A stretch of DNA of 64,000 nt from Trichobilharzia szidati (GCA_944472155.2 OX235271.1:27660977-27724976); one strand, 5' to 3'; shown: positions 43,990-54,357, counted from the stretch's first letter. The notes: generated by a model from the sequence alone, not told the origin. Program-made: numbers and translations.

Positions 43990-44085
43990 GCATTTCTGTT
44001 TGGAATGATAGGGCTTCAAGCTACATTGTTTGGAGTTTCAGTGGAAATGGCTTTCCTTTTCACGGGATGGGGCTGCTAGGAGGGA
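43990..44085 (-). repeat. SINE-A tail fragment
   Basis: 'gcctttgcatttctgtttggaatgatagggcttcaagc' and 'acgggatggggctgctagg' match the SINE-A 3' half in reverse. No head. Confidence 0.6.
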
Positions 44086-44089
44086 AAAT

Positions 44090-44400
44090 CAATTGACGAG
44101 GCTGTGATGTTACATCGATTGAGATGGTTAGGACATGAGTTACGCATGCCTAGCCATCGCCTTCTTAGAAAATGTGCAATGTTAGCTGACAAAGAATTGA
44201 TAAGGTTGGAAAACAGCTGCTAGTGGTGGTCAAACCAGAACATGGCATCAGTCAATGAAATCCATAACAGTTAGTTTCAGCCAATCACGTGGGGTGATGT
44301 ATAATGACTTCCTGGTTGTAGTTCTCGGGATGCTAAGGACCAATGATATTTGGAGGCAGTTATTGATATGGCATTAAATCGTCCTCGATGATGGTGAAGA
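44090..44400 (+). mobile_element. RTE-type LINE C-terminal relic, third subfamily
   Basis: Plus-strand reading gives MLHRLRWLGHELRMPSHRLL followed by a frameshifted GGQTRTWHQSMKSITVS-like and SRDAKDQ-like region. This is the C-terminal part of another RTE-clade LINE seen in flukes. It is distinct from the SR2-like copies. Confidence 0.6.
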
Positions 44401-44579
44401 TGCATTCACTCTTTTTGATTTGTCATATCCAAAAGTACTCTACTGTTCCTGTTCCTTTTTCCTCACATTTCTGTTTATTATCTCTCTATTTTGAATCTCT
44501 CTTTACTCTCTTCTCTCGCTTTGTATGCTACATGGACAGTGACAACTCAAACTGCTGCACTTCTGTGCAGATTTCTATG

Positions 44580-44745
44580 TTGAAACCAGTTAGTCAGTTA
44601 GGCTGCTTGCCTCACACGCAATCTTCTTTCTTTACCGGTCTTACTAACGGCTAAGTGAGGTTTATGGGTACATCGGCCGGGAATCGAACTCCATACCACT
44701 TGCACGGTTGGCAATTGTTCTAACAGTCGACCACCGATGAACTTG
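44580..44745 (-). mobile_element. SINE-A copy, diverged
   Basis: 'ctttaccggtcttactaacggctaagtgagg' and 'ccgggaatcgaactcc..ccacttgcacggttggcaattg' correspond to body and tRNA-like head on the minus strand. Confidence 0.65.
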
Positions 44746-45239
44746 TTAAGTTAAACTATAGAAAGTTATTGCTCACAGAATAAAGAAAACTTTGAAATGT
44801 AATTACAGAGAGACACTATTGAAAGTATTATTATTTTCAAAGTTTATTTGTTCCACAGTGTTGAATCTTATATCATATTCATTTACGGTAAAATGTTAAG
44901 ATTATGGGCTAATAAAGTTTCACAGAAATTCGTCGATCAATTTAAGATTAAGTCATATCAGTGCGTCTGTTGCTACTGTCTGAAAAGGCAGGAAGTGTTT
45001 GAAGATGAATGTGTGTGGCTACTGCATTAGAATACGGTTGTGTATCACTATACTGCCTCAATAATATCCTTAACTGAATGTATCCCTAAACAGCAGTGTA
45101 CAATGTGCTCTGCATTTATTAGTTGGGAAGACACTAGAAGAAGCCTGGCCATCAGCTGTGGAGTAGACTCAATTGTAGAATCAGCTGACTAACTGTGTAA
45201 GTGCAGCCAAATATCATGGCTATAAGGGTTGTTTCTATG

Positions 45240-45695
45240 AAATCACTTAAAACTATCCATAGACATGCCAGTTAAGTTATCCTCAAGTTTACCGAAGGAA
45301 TCGCTATCATACACCAAAAACCAGATTTATATATTCAGAAAAAGCAGTCAGCGTTAGTCCCTCGGCTCTATAACTGGATGTCTTTATTCTCTCTTTCATT
45401 TGATTACGTATTCTTTACCCTTAACCTCTCCCCCTTCTCTATATTGTAATTTCTCTTGTCTTATGTTCTTATGATCTAAGTTTAACTCACCACACTGTGG
45501 TTCAGCTCATTATTTACTTATATTTTTATCCCTCTCTTATCTTTATTATACAACTTCCCTGCCACTGTATTCAAGCATTTATTTTTAGTTTAAAGACGAA
45601 CCTTCTGTAAGCTGTGTTAGCTACATAAGTTTAATTTCTGAACACTGTTCATTAAGTCTGGAGTCTCCTGTTAACTGAAATCATGCAATATATGC
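45240..45695 (+). mobile_element. PLE GIY-YIG C-terminal relic
   Basis: EGIAIIHQKPDLYIQKKQSA (about 45290-45350) matches the end of PLE endonucleases (EAIAIK..PDLCIQK). A T-rich UTR follows. Upstream sequence from 44850 is unassigned. Confidence 0.55.
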
Positions 45696-45699
45696 GGAT

Positions 45700-46460
45700 A
45701 ATTTGAACAAAGCAACAACTACAGTTTTAGCAGAATAAAAGGGTACCATCTTTTATTTCGTTGCCTTCTCGTCAGCTGCTTACAAGGTAAAAACATTATT
45801 AAATGTATCTACAAAAACAATTTAACATACTTGCACAGAGTTCATTGTAAACAAGAATCAATCGATCAATATACGCACACTCTAATAATATATACATATA
45901 TATGCAATATTAAACAGTATTCAGAACAATAATAATCATACACAATGAAAACTTTTCAGTACCCCGCATTCAGGTGAAAAATATCCAGTTACCAGGGCGA
46001 AGAAAGACTGATAACCACTTCTTTCTGAACGCACAAATCAGGTTTTAGGCGCTTCATGGAAATGGCTTCAGTAAACTTAAGGAGAATTGAGCTCTTTTGC
46101 TTATTGATAATTTTGAACGACTTTTCGACGTCCACCTCATGACCCGGGTCAAGGAGATGCCTGGCGATGGCACTGTTTAAAGCATTTGTTTCCTTTAGAC
46201 GTAAACTTTTTGGTACATGTTCAGAATATCGTAGATATGCCCTTCTTTCTGTTCTTCCAATGTAACTGCTCCCGCAAATACATGTAAATTTGTATATACA
46301 GTTGGAGTTAACATGAGAAGGATATCTATCGATTTTTGCGGATAAGTTAAATCTTTTCTGTACATAAACTTAACGACTTAACACAACTGATGAGAAGCCA
46401 ACAAAATAAACGATAATGCCAGCCTATTCTGTAAAAACCACTGTTCCCGCTTTATTCAAC
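45700..46460 (-). mobile_element. PLE, truncated, flanked by opposed hammerheads
   Basis: Minus strand: inverted hammerhead-like segment (46385-46440 on the plus strand), GIY-YIG domain from about 46345 to 45990 (CIYKFTCICGSSYIGRTERR, EHVPKSLRL, AIARHLLDPGHEVDVEKSF, AISMKRLKPDLCVQKE), UTR, hammerhead at 45780-45729. The outer ends are inverted copies of each other over about 75 nt. Same layout as 4313-5352. Confidence 0.82.
45729..45780 (-). ncRNA. Hammerhead ribozyme motif, canonical C3/G8
   Basis: Minus strand: AGCAG, core CTGACGA (only the free position 7 changed), stem II GAAGGCAAC (weak), GAAA, stem III TAAAAG..CTTTTA, cleavage nucleotide T, then CTGCT closing a 5-bp stem I. Confidence 0.72.
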
Positions 46461-46734
46461 TACCAGTACTTGTCAACAAGATTAGAATGACCTAAACACT
46501 GAACGACTGCTCCACTCGTTTGGGGTTGACTTCATCAGTAGTCAGTCCTAGATGACTCTACCTCTGACATTTGAATCATCATTTCGTCCAATTAGCTTAT
46601 CAGAATTCGGCTGGTCCGAACCAATTCACTTCTCTGAGCTAAAGGAAACCGGATGCACTGCTAATGAGCTCGTTTTCAAACAAGTGATACAGCCGCCAAT
46701 GTTTAATTTATTTCAATTAGTTTTTTTTTCTCTG

Positions 46735-46955
46735 TCACGTTCCCCAGTGGAACATAGGGCTTCAAGCTAGTGGCTTGAAGTTTCTGTAGCAGTGTTTAAT
46801 TTTTACAGGATGGGGTTGCTAGCCTCGTGCCCAACCTTTCCTCTTTACCAGCATTATTTCTGGCTTAGCGAGATAAAGGAGTGCGTCGACCGGGGATCGA
46901 ACCCCGGACCATGTGCATGGTCGGCGAGCGTCCTAACCGCTATACCACCACACTA
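46735..46955 (-). mobile_element. SINE-A, minus strand, well preserved
   Basis: Tail 'cacgttccccagtggaacatagggcttcaagc' at the low end, body 'ggttgctagcctcgtgcccaacc', and head with 'ggggatcgaaccccggaccatgtgcatggtcggcgagcgtcctaaccgctat' at the high end. Confidence 0.88.
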
Positions 46956-47324
46956 ATAATCGGTGTGATTGGTGGTATCCAACTACTTATATGAATGAGT
47001 AGTATGTAGCATCATGCGTTTATGTTTGCCTTCTTGATCATCATTTACAGTATCAAGTAGATCACATATTTCATGACCTGAATAACTTCGGCTTCCAAAG
47101 GGAACTGTAGTTAAGTTACACCTGAAAGTGTTTAATTAGCGAATTGTGAATTTCATAGAAGGAACGTCCATAAACCTTGAAGGTGCCGTTGAGAAAAAAG
47201 TACCCCAGACAAGAATTAATTTTAACCAAAATATTTGCTGATATTAAATCAACAGAATGTCTTTTACATTACCACAGTGGCATTTAGCACCGTCTGTTAT
47301 TGCTTAAAGAAGCTGATGACCCTA

Positions 47325-47480
47325 TGTAGATGGTAGCGTCCGTGGTTCAAGCATGTGGTCCGCCGTGATTCCATTCCTAACCGATGTCCTCCCAAACCTC
47401 GATTAGCTGGTAATAAGACCGGCTCAAAGCTCAAACTTAAAGTCATCATATGCTGCATTTGGAACGCAGAGGAATAAAAT
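47325..47480 (+). repeat. Degenerate tRNA-derived SINE
   Basis: 'atggtagcgtccgtggttcaagcatgtggtccgcc' and 'cctcgattagctggtaataagaccgg' recall the SINE-A head and body; the tail 'gcatttggaacgcagaggaataaaatg' fits. Heavily mutated. Confidence 0.5.
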
Positions 47481-47530
47481 GAATAACTTCGATAGTAATA
47501 CAGTTAAAAATGTCAATAGAACTGACTTAC

Positions 47531-47659
47531 ACTCGCTACAGTCTGAAACATTGGGATTAATACAAATTTAATGAAACCAATTTGAGCTGATGGTTTAGTA
47601 ACTTTTTCACGATCCATAAATGGAGCTACTGGTAAACCTTCCAATTTTTCACGATCAGA
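47531..47659 (-). CDS. PDE9A: PDE9-type phosphodiesterase, penultimate coding exon
   Basis: This exon is 43 codons, phase 0 at both ends, with acceptor 'atatttag' before 47659 and donor GTAAGT at 47530-47525. It encodes [43 protein letters not shown]. It is almost identical to the matching segment of animal PDE9. Gln26 of the exon corresponds to the invariant purine-binding glutamine (human PDE9A2 Q453) and Phe29 to the stacking phenylalanine (F456), so nucleotide binding is preserved. PDE9 hydrolyses cGMP with high affinity. Introns on both sides are rich in mobile elements, but the exon is clean. Confidence 0.93.
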
Positions 47660-48239
47660 CTAAATATATAAATAACAGAAAAAAATAAAGACATTAAGTC
47701 AAAGAATATTTTACTAACATTAGTCTGTAACCATTAAAACAATTATATTTTGCAGTTATCGCGAATTCTTAGCGCCTTTTTTAATATTTTCCTCCAATCT
47801 GTGAGGGCTCAATTCTGATTGGTCGTTAGTTCTTTAAACTTATCAGTGAACTTAGTGCTTTTCAAGGTCACTCAAAACTTATATACTATTCAGAACTGCT
47901 GTTAACAATTTTGATTAATGTTTTTGAAGCAATAAAAGTTGTCCTGTTTTTCTTGTGATTGTTGTTAACGTTGTGATTAGCTATCAGAGTAGCTCGTATT
48001 TCTCCTAATCTACTACACGGCACTACTGGGTATAAGAAACAAACAGTCAGAAATGGTTAGTTATCAGTGCACCTGGAAAACATTTAAGTATATATTCTAA
48101 AAGCCACTGAAAAATCTGTGGGAGAATTACTGCGAATTTGTTGAAAGTGATTTTTTCAGATGTTTCCATCGGCCAGTATGATCTAAATAACCACTTTTAT
48201 GATATCATCAATTAAGCTTTGTTCAGGTATGATTTAGAA

Positions 48240-48960
48240 AACATTGACTAAACCACAAATTAATTGTCTAAATCTGCAAGACTCGTCAAACCTTTAGGAA
48301 TTGACGTCGCACACAAACCAACAAAATCACTTCACTCTATTCTATGTCAACCAAAAGACTCAACAGCGAAAGAAGATAAAACCAACATAATCTACAAAAT
48401 AAATTGTAACAGGTGCGAAAAACACAACATTGGCCAAAGTGGACGTCCCCTTCGTCTTCGTATCCACGAACATAAGCTAGCTGTCAAAAGACATGATATC
48501 CACTCTCTCATATCACTACATACAGACAACCATGGACATCAATTCGATTGGGACAATGTTCAAATATTAGACAGAGGAAACAACAAGAATGCTAGAGAAT
48601 TTTTAGAAGCCCGCCTGGTATTCCAGTGAATCATCAATCAATAGACACATCGAGATTGACAAAATTTATCAACCGATAAGAAAGAAACCTCACACACAAA
48701 GGGTCAAAGTTCAAGTCAAAGAAACAATCAGTTCCAATGCAAGTAGCCTAGAAGGTGTGAAAACACACAAAAACAACCAATCACGTCCAAGGTCCCCCAC
48801 CGGGAGAGATGATTAATAAACTCATGGAGAAATCTAAAAGCTCACTTCAACAAATTGAAGTATGCGCTGAAGATGTCACCTAGTAGGGTGATGAAAGCTT
48901 CACAAATTAACAATCCAGCTCAGAGAACACAACCACATCAAAATCATCCACCTGAGCTAC
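48240..48960 (+). pseudogene. PLE GIY-YIG endonuclease, frameshifted
   Basis: From 48264: ARLVKPLGIDVAHKPTKSLH, IIYKINCNRCEKHNIGQSGR (the Tyr of the YIG motif is Asn), LRIHEHKLAVKRHD, HGHQFDWDNVQILDRG, EFLEA. A frameshift at about 48610 moves to SINRHIEIDKIYQPIRKK, after which coding decays. A hammerhead motif at 48867 marks the 3' end. The same family as the relic at 10890-11800. Confidence 0.85.
48867..48903 (+). ncRNA. Hammerhead-like motif (PLE end)
   Basis: Core CTGAAGA (48867-48873) with extra T48874. Stem II GTCACC (48875-48880) with GGTGAT (48887-48892), one G.U pair. GAAA 48893-48896, stem III AGCT. Stem I is poor in this copy. C3 and G8 canonical. Confidence 0.5.
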
Positions 48961-49084
48961 AAATCTTCTCCATCATATCTAATTGTCTAAATCAAGGGGT
49001 AAAGTGTTGTGTTATTAAATTTTGTACTAATCTTCTGAATATTTAACCGACAAAAACAAAACTGACACTTGAAAGTTAATCTCA

Positions 49085-49445
49085 TTACTCATTAGTGACC
49101 CACTACAGGATGAATTTTCCTGAAGTTTTAGTGGAAAGTCGTGATCAATGGAGTCCACCTAGTTAGGCTTGATGACAAACGCTCACCAATGACACTGGCT
49201 GTCGGTCACAGTATACATCACAAATCGGCAGAAATTAAAATTCATGGGCCACTGAATTTTGTCCCAGTAGCTGAATGGTATATACATTCGCTTTGTAACC
49301 TGAAGGCCTTGGGTTCGATCCCTAGTGGGTTGATAAGTACATACGTCTGAGAAGTTCAAAACAAGGACGAAACATCTGTCCAGAACTCCATGGTGGTTCA
49401 CAATGGTTCCCTGATTGAAGTCAACTCATGACCGAACCGAAATAG
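49085..49445 (+). mobile_element. SM-alpha-like SINE, plus strand
   Basis: Leader 'cagtatacatcacaaatcggcagaaattaaaattcatgggccactg', tRNA-like 'gtcccagtagctgaatggtat..gggttcgatccc', hammerhead-derived 'gtctgagaagttcaaaacaaggacgaaacatctgtccag', tail 'agtcaactcatgacc'. The hammerhead stem I no longer pairs. Confidence 0.8.
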
Positions 49446-49504
49446 AATTCATGCTTGATATTTCTCGTCGATACATTTGAACAAAACTAATCAGCTGCAT
49501 TGGT

Positions 49505-49943
49505 TGAGTGGACAACGCATAGATGTTTGGCGCTATCATTGCTGGGTTCGAGTTAAATGAAGTATACTATTATTCATCCGGATGACGAGCGAGAAATAGA
49601 AAGAAACGCGCTTGCCTTGGATTCCATTGTTGCCCACTACCAAACAGGTAGGCAGAAAAGTAAATCAGGATTTGTTGTTTTAGGTTATTTGAAGAAATTA
49701 TGCCATCCATGTATGTGGAAAGAAGTTAAGCCTTTTACCAAAAACTATGTTTTAAAGATGTTGTACGCGGAAGTGTATCCTCTAAATGCGGTGGATGTAT
49801 GTAGACGAGACATCGACAGAACTGAAAACAAAAGATTTCCAACCATACAAATTCAGCAATGGTCTGAGTCCAATTTACTAACAGGGCCTTCTGATGTCCC
49901 ATTTCATAATAAAAGGGTACTAGGTTGGGGAGTTAAACACTAG
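49505..49943 (+). CDS. Unrecognised 128-codon ORF preceded by a tRNA-like segment
   Basis: An ATG at 49557 opens 128 codons to TAG 49941-49943: MKYTIIHPDDEREIERNALA, then LDSIVAHYQTGRQKSKSGFV and KKLCHPCMWKEVKPFTKNYV. It is basic with no signal peptide or membrane segment and matches no family I know. The preceding 50 nt ('tggttgagtggacaacgcatag..gctgggttcgag') look like A and B boxes of a tRNA-derived element. A PLE starts about 150 bp downstream. It could be an unusual repeat-borne reading frame, a PLE N-terminal piece or a retrocopy. Coding status is unproven. Confidence 0.35.
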
Positions 49944-50129
49944 TGTTCATAGAAAATCTATATATTTTTACTCTGATGTTTGATTCTCAGTTCATCCCAT
50001 GTCAGGACCAGTGAAATATTTAAGTCTAATAGTGTAAAACAGCCAAGCACCACTAAAAAAATCTTCATTAGGAACTAAGACAAATAAGCGAATATTACGA
50101 AACCTGATAAAGGTTCTGGAGTTGTCATC

Positions 50130-51512
50130 ATGAATAAAAGTGACTATAAATCTAAAATGATGTCTATTCTTAATGATAAAAGCAAATTTAGCCGTGATCC
50201 CCCCTCAGAAGATATTCAGTTGTTGCAGGGCACAGTGACAGCTAATCTACTGAAACTTCAAGGCCTAAATGCTATAAGTAAAGATAAATTTGACTCATTA
50301 AAACCATCAGATTGTAATTTCCCGCATATGTATGGCTTGCCGAAAATACATAAACCCAATAATCCTCTACGTTCTATGCTGTCAATGTGCAAATCCCCAA
50401 CACATAAACTTGCTAAATGGTTAGTAGAATTATTGCATCCAGTTAAAACACAATTCTGTAAGTATGTGTTAAAAGATACATTTGAATTGGTTGATTTTCT
50501 TGACAATAGTAATATTAATATTATGAATAAGAATATGTACTCTTTTGATGTAAACTCGTTATTCACTTATGTGCCTTTGTGTGATTATATTTCCACAAAC
50601 AATTTTTTCATCCCGTTCCCTATATCTTATTTAAGGGATTTATTACTTCTATGTACTAACAATGTTATGTTTACGTTTGAAGGTGAGTGTTTCCGCCAAG
50701 TTGATGGTGTTGCTATGGGAAGTCCGTTAGGCCCCCTTTTAGCAGATATTTATATGTCGTACACTGAGAACTTATTGGAGGATTTAATCGAAAATGTGCC
50801 ACTTTATACAAAGTATGTAGATGATATTGTAAACTTCAGTGATAAGTCTTGTTCTGCCACCTCAATTTTAAATCGAATGAATGAAGTTCAGAATAGCATA
50901 TCACTTACATCTGTAGAAGAGGAAGATAACTGTTTATCTTTCCTAGACATATTGCTTAGTCGACGGCTTGATGGGTCAATAAAAAGATCTATTTATAGAA
51001 AACCTACCTGGGCAGGACAATATCTTAATTACCACAGTTTCTGCCCTGTTCTGTACAAAAGAGCCTTAATAGGCTGCCTCTTCAGTAGAATTCAACGAAT
51101 ATGCACTGAAGACACACTTGATGAAGAAGAAAGAAAGTTGACACAAACTCTGGTTGATAACAATTATCGAGACAAGTTGATCAGGAGATATAAAGTAGTC
51201 ACAACACCAATACCCACTCTACCACTCACCCCTAAGAAAGACGTGTACATTAAGCTACCCTATGTGGGGCATCAAAACAGCTTGATAACTAGACAAAGAC
51301 TGAACGCTGCTGTGAAAAAGACTTTTTATGCAGCTAATATCATAATAATTGAGAATGTGAAGCCAAGATATCTATCTAAGCCCTTCGAACATGAGAAAAA
51401 TGATGTCATATACCACTGTATTTACCAATTTGAATGTACGTGTGGACACACATACATAGGGAGGACTCATCGATCTCTGCAAGTAAGGGCTCGTTTCAGA
51501 GCATATTCCTAA
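50130..51512 (+). CDS. PLE reverse transcriptase-endonuclease, nearly intact
   Basis: This is 460 codons. Order: GLPKIHKPNNPLR (about residues 69-81), THKLAKWLVELLHPVKTQF, motif A MYSFDVNSLFTYVPLCDY, motif B QVDGVAMGSPLGPLLADIYM, motif C YTKYVDDIVNF with both Asp, LSFLDILLSRRLDGSIKRSI, YRKPTWAGQYLNYHS, linker RIQRICTEDTLDEEERKL, and the start of GIY-YIG CIYQFECTCGHTYIGRTHRS. At about 51500 the frame shifts and the rest of the nuclease (KHIKETGHKIDVNRSF) continues to about 51740 in another frame. The N-terminal domain is missing or very short. It would nick DNA and reverse-transcribe PLE RNA at chromosomal sites. Confidence 0.9.
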   Translation: MNKSDYKSKMMSILNDKSKFSRDPPSEDIQLLQGTVTANLLKLQGLNAISKDKFDSLKPSDCNFPHMYGLPKIHKPNNPLRSMLSMCKSPTHKLAKWLVELLHPVKTQFCKYVLKDTFELVDFLDNSNINIMNKNMYSFDVNSLFTYVPLCDYISTNNFFIPFPISYLRDLLLLCTNNVMFTFEGECFRQVDGVAMGSPLGPLLADIYMSYTENLLEDLIENVPLYTKYVDDIVNFSDKSCSATSILNRMNEVQNSISLTSVEEEDNCLSFLDILLSRRLDGSIKRSIYRKPTWAGQYLNYHSFCPVLYKRALIGCLFSRIQRICTEDTLDEEERKLTQTLVDNNYRDKLIRRYKVVTTPIPTLPLTPKKDVYIKLPYVGHQNSLITRQRLNAAVKKTFYAANIIIIENVKPRYLSKPFEHEKNDVIYHCIYQFECTCGHTYIGRTHRSLQVRARFRAYS

Positions 51513-51925
51513 ATGGCTCCAGAAACAAATGGAATCTTCAGAACCTATTAACGGTGAGAACAGGAGACCTAGTTCTTCTATTGCGAAACATATTAAAGAG
51601 ACAGGACATAAAATTGACGTTAACAGATCTTTTAAACCTATCTATAAAACGTGTTTGGGGCGTATCCTTAAGTTTGTGAAAGCCCTAGCTGGCAATTAGG
51701 AAGTTTAAACCACCTTTATGCGTTCAAAAACAATTCGTCATCACAATAAACCTTCTTTGGTAAATTTTGTTTTGATACCATAGCAGATGTAATATTATCT
51801 CTGCTATTTGGTTTAGTGGTCTTCATTGTTACTTTGACCTTGAATATGTCCTCTTAACTTGACCCAAGTCTATTTTCTCACCTCTTGCCTCTTTATTAAT
51901 TTCATATATATTCCTATGACAAGTC

Positions 51926-51973
51926 CGTGTGTGATCAGATTGTTCGAAATGTGTTGCGCAAATACATTACACG
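51926..51973 (+). ncRNA. Hammerhead-like motif, G3-C8 core, second copy
   Basis: Identical in design to 35901-35948: CGTGT, GTGATCA (51931-51937), stem II GA-TTGT-TC, GAAA (51946-51949), self-complementary stem III with TTGCGCAA, cleavage nucleotide T51968, ACACG (51969-51973). It sits in the 3' UTR of the best-preserved PLE. Confidence 0.68.
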
Positions 51974-52289
51974 ATTCAGATAAATTACATCTTCTTATTG
52001 CTTTATCTAAATTCATAAAGGGAACTAATTGTTTTAAAAAAGAATTATTCTGTCAAATTCTTAGGTCAGTGCAGTAAACCAGTGTCAATTAGACTGGTAG
52101 AAGGTAAAAGCTTAGAAGAACCTTGACCTTTTGACGCTGTTAATGATAAGAAATGAAGGGACAAGTCCAAATATGGCAATTAATGAAGTTACAGACAGAG
52201 CTATACAGTAAGATGGAACAAGGTAAAAGTGAACACATACAAAAGGAACAATTCATCACCTGCTGTGGACATCCAGAAAATTCCACTAA

Positions 52290-52385
52290 TCCTACAGCTG
52301 ATGATATGGTTATGAACAGTAAACTGTGTCCGAAACGTCATCCAGTTGAGCAATACTATCTCACAGTGTAATATTTACAATAATA
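52290..52385 (+). repeat. PLE end with hammerhead-like motif (A3-U8)
   Basis: Stem I GAT/ATC, core ATGGTTA (52306-52312) with extra T, stem II with ACAG/CTGT, GAAA 52332-52335, ACGT, C52339. The tail 'gagcaatactatctcacagtgtaat' parallels 27980-28010. Position 6 has also changed (A to G), so this copy is probably inactive. Confidence 0.55.
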
Positions 52386-52564
52386 GGGAATTGCATACTA
52401 CCAAAGGGTCTAAGTTTCACACATATATTAAGATAAGCTACACTTAAGGATAATTATTTCAAAGAAATGGCGTTATATTAATCATAACTCTGGGCCTAAA
52501 AGTTATCAGTATTTATTGCTCTAAAGTTCTAAATTCTCCAGCTACGCCTAAAAAACCCACTAGG

Positions 52565-52785
52565 AAAGTATCTTTTTATTCCTTTACGTTCCCAATGGAG
52601 TTTTGAGGTTTCGGCAGCAGTGGTACTTATTGTCACGGGATGGGGTTGCTAGCCTCATGCCCAACCTCCCCTTTATACCAGTCTCATTACTGGCACAGCG
52701 AGGTGAAGGAGTGCGCCGGCCGGGGGTCGTACCCTGAACCACCTGCGTGGTTGGCGAGCATTCTACCGCTGCGCCATCAATGCGA
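52565..52785 (-). mobile_element. SINE-A, minus strand
   Basis: 'ttattcctttacgttcccaatgga' tail, 'ggttgctagcctcatgcccaacc' body, and head 'gggggtcgtaccctgaaccacctgcgtggttggcgagcattctaccgct'. Box B has a substitution. Confidence 0.82.
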
Positions 52786-52904
52786 CTGGGAAAGTATAGG
52801 ACAGCAGAATAAATATATGTTCCATGGCTGGAGGCGATAGGCAGGAAGCCTTGGCTTTATTTAGGTTTCGTGCGTTTTGGCACTCACTGGTCAGCGTAGC
52901 GTAA

Positions 52905-54275
52905 ATGAAATCCTGAAGGAACTTATGTCTGAAGAAAATAAACTGTGTATCTCCCAGAACTAAGTTTACTTCGGGAACAGAATCAGACGTCGGTGAACTA
53001 CCATTTCTAGACTGCCTAGTTAAGAGAAGGGAAAACGGACATTTTAGTATATCCATATTCAGGAAGAAAACCCACTATAATAAATATTTAGACTTCAAAT
53101 CATCACACCCCATCAGCGCAAAGATTTCAGTTGTTTCAGGTCTTCTTAGACGAGCACACTCTCTGATAACCGACGAGAAACAAAAAGAAAAAGAAATGTC
53201 AAACATTACTGAAACTCTCAAGCAAAACAACTACCCTGGGGACTTCATCAACAAAATCAACACTGACATTAAGTATGGCCGAAAACGCATTCTGAAAACA
53301 TGGACCTCGACAATCGTCATCCCATATCCAGAAGAGACGTCAGTTGATATCAGAAGAGTACTCAATCAGCTCGACTTTAGAGTTTTCTTTGAAACATCAG
53401 ACGCACTACAAAACAACCTTGTCCATATAAAAGACCAAATCCCTCAATATTCTCTATCTAATTGTGTCTATAAAACAAAATGCTTGGAATGTGATGTGAT
53501 ATACATCGGACAATCATCTCGAGAAATCAGAATCAGAAGTAATGAAAACCGTAGAGCATCTCTTCGACCACCAAGAAATCCAAATGAGCTGAAAAAACTT
53601 GAAAAATCATCAGTCATAGGTCTACATGCCATAGAATCAAGCCACAAAATTGATTTTGACAATATTGAAATAATCCAGAAAAACTTCAGAAATCATAAAG
53701 AACGTCTAATATCAGAAGCACTTCATATCAAGTGGAATCAAAATTGCTTGAATAGGAATGATGAACTCAAACAGAATCTGACCTAGTTACAACATCTCCC
53801 TCCCCCACCAAGTGACAAAATCAACACGAATGTGATATGGAAGTTCACTATGTAAACACACACTGACTTTATAATTTTAAACACTGATCAAATCCAACAA
53901 TCTACACTTGATTTTGATTTTGTTATCTTTACCAAATAACCAACTTGACAACGAAAAATGACCCCAGATTAACGAACGATGATCAAGTTAGTAAACTTTG
54001 TTTTGATACCATAACAGATGTACTATTACCTTTGTTATTTGGTTTAGTGAACTTCATTGCTATTTTGACTTTCAATATGTCCTTTTAACTTGACCTAAGT
54101 CTATTTTCTCACCTCTGAACTCTTTGTTATATATATGCTGAGATTTTGTAGATTCCGGTTTAATAATACTTTGATAAAGCTGTTAAATAGCGAAACATCA
54201 GTAAAAGCAGCAATATCGTTTTGTTTTTCATTCATTCATTGGGAAATACAAAAACCTTTATTATAATGAACTTAT
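52905..54275 (+). mobile_element. PLE family B, copy 2
   Basis: Starts downstream of reverse transcriptase motif C (GELPFLDCLVKRRENGHF) and runs through linker and nuclease to the 3' end with a decayed U3-A8 hammerhead (54167-54203, stem III mismatched). It lies in the second intron of the PDE9 gene, antisense to it. Confidence 0.87.
53196..53786 (+). pseudogene. PLE family B linker and GIY-YIG endonuclease
   Basis: 196 codons without a stop: SNITETLKQNNYPGDFINKI, VFFETSDALQNNLVHIKDQI, CVYKTKCLECDVIYIGQSSR, IRIRSNENRRASLRPPRNPN, VIGLHAIESSHKIDFDNIEI, ALHIKWNQNCLNRNDEL. The nuclease is complete with YIGQS, the Arg helix and Glu-Asn. The frame is open upstream of the Met, so the reverse transcriptase was originally fused to it. 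Confidence 0.85.
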
Positions 54276-54279
54276 GTCT

Positions 54280-54357
54280 CTTTTGAGATTCGAACCCGTA
54301 TCACATACAGTGTTGTAGTCGCAAATGTTACCACTGAGCTATTTGACCTTGCGACTG
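54280..54357 (-). repeat. tRNA-like sequence, third type
   Basis: Minus strand 'ggtcaaatagctcagtggtaac..gatacgggttcgaatctc' has clear A and B boxes (TAGCTCAGTGG and GGGTTCGAATC) but its ends do not pair as an acceptor stem. Probably the head of a different SINE rather than a tRNA gene. Confidence 0.5.

Larger units (their letters stand above)
50095..52060 (+). mobile_element. Penelope-like element, best-preserved copy
   Basis: Begins ITKPDKGSGVVI just upstream of an in-frame ATG and runs through reverse transcriptase, linker, GIY-YIG and 3' UTR to a hammerhead-bearing end (51926-51973). Only one clear frameshift was noted (about 51500). The end region 51895-52035 also occurs at 35870-36010. 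Confidence 0.88.

Noticed and set aside
44388..44654. Hydrophobic 88-codon ORF as a membrane protein
   Set aside because: It overlaps an RTE-type relic and a SINE in the opposite orientation; hydrophobicity reflects T-rich DNA.
54280..54357. Possible tRNA gene on the minus strand
   Set aside because: The B box is good but the ends do not form an acceptor stem, and the context is all repeats.
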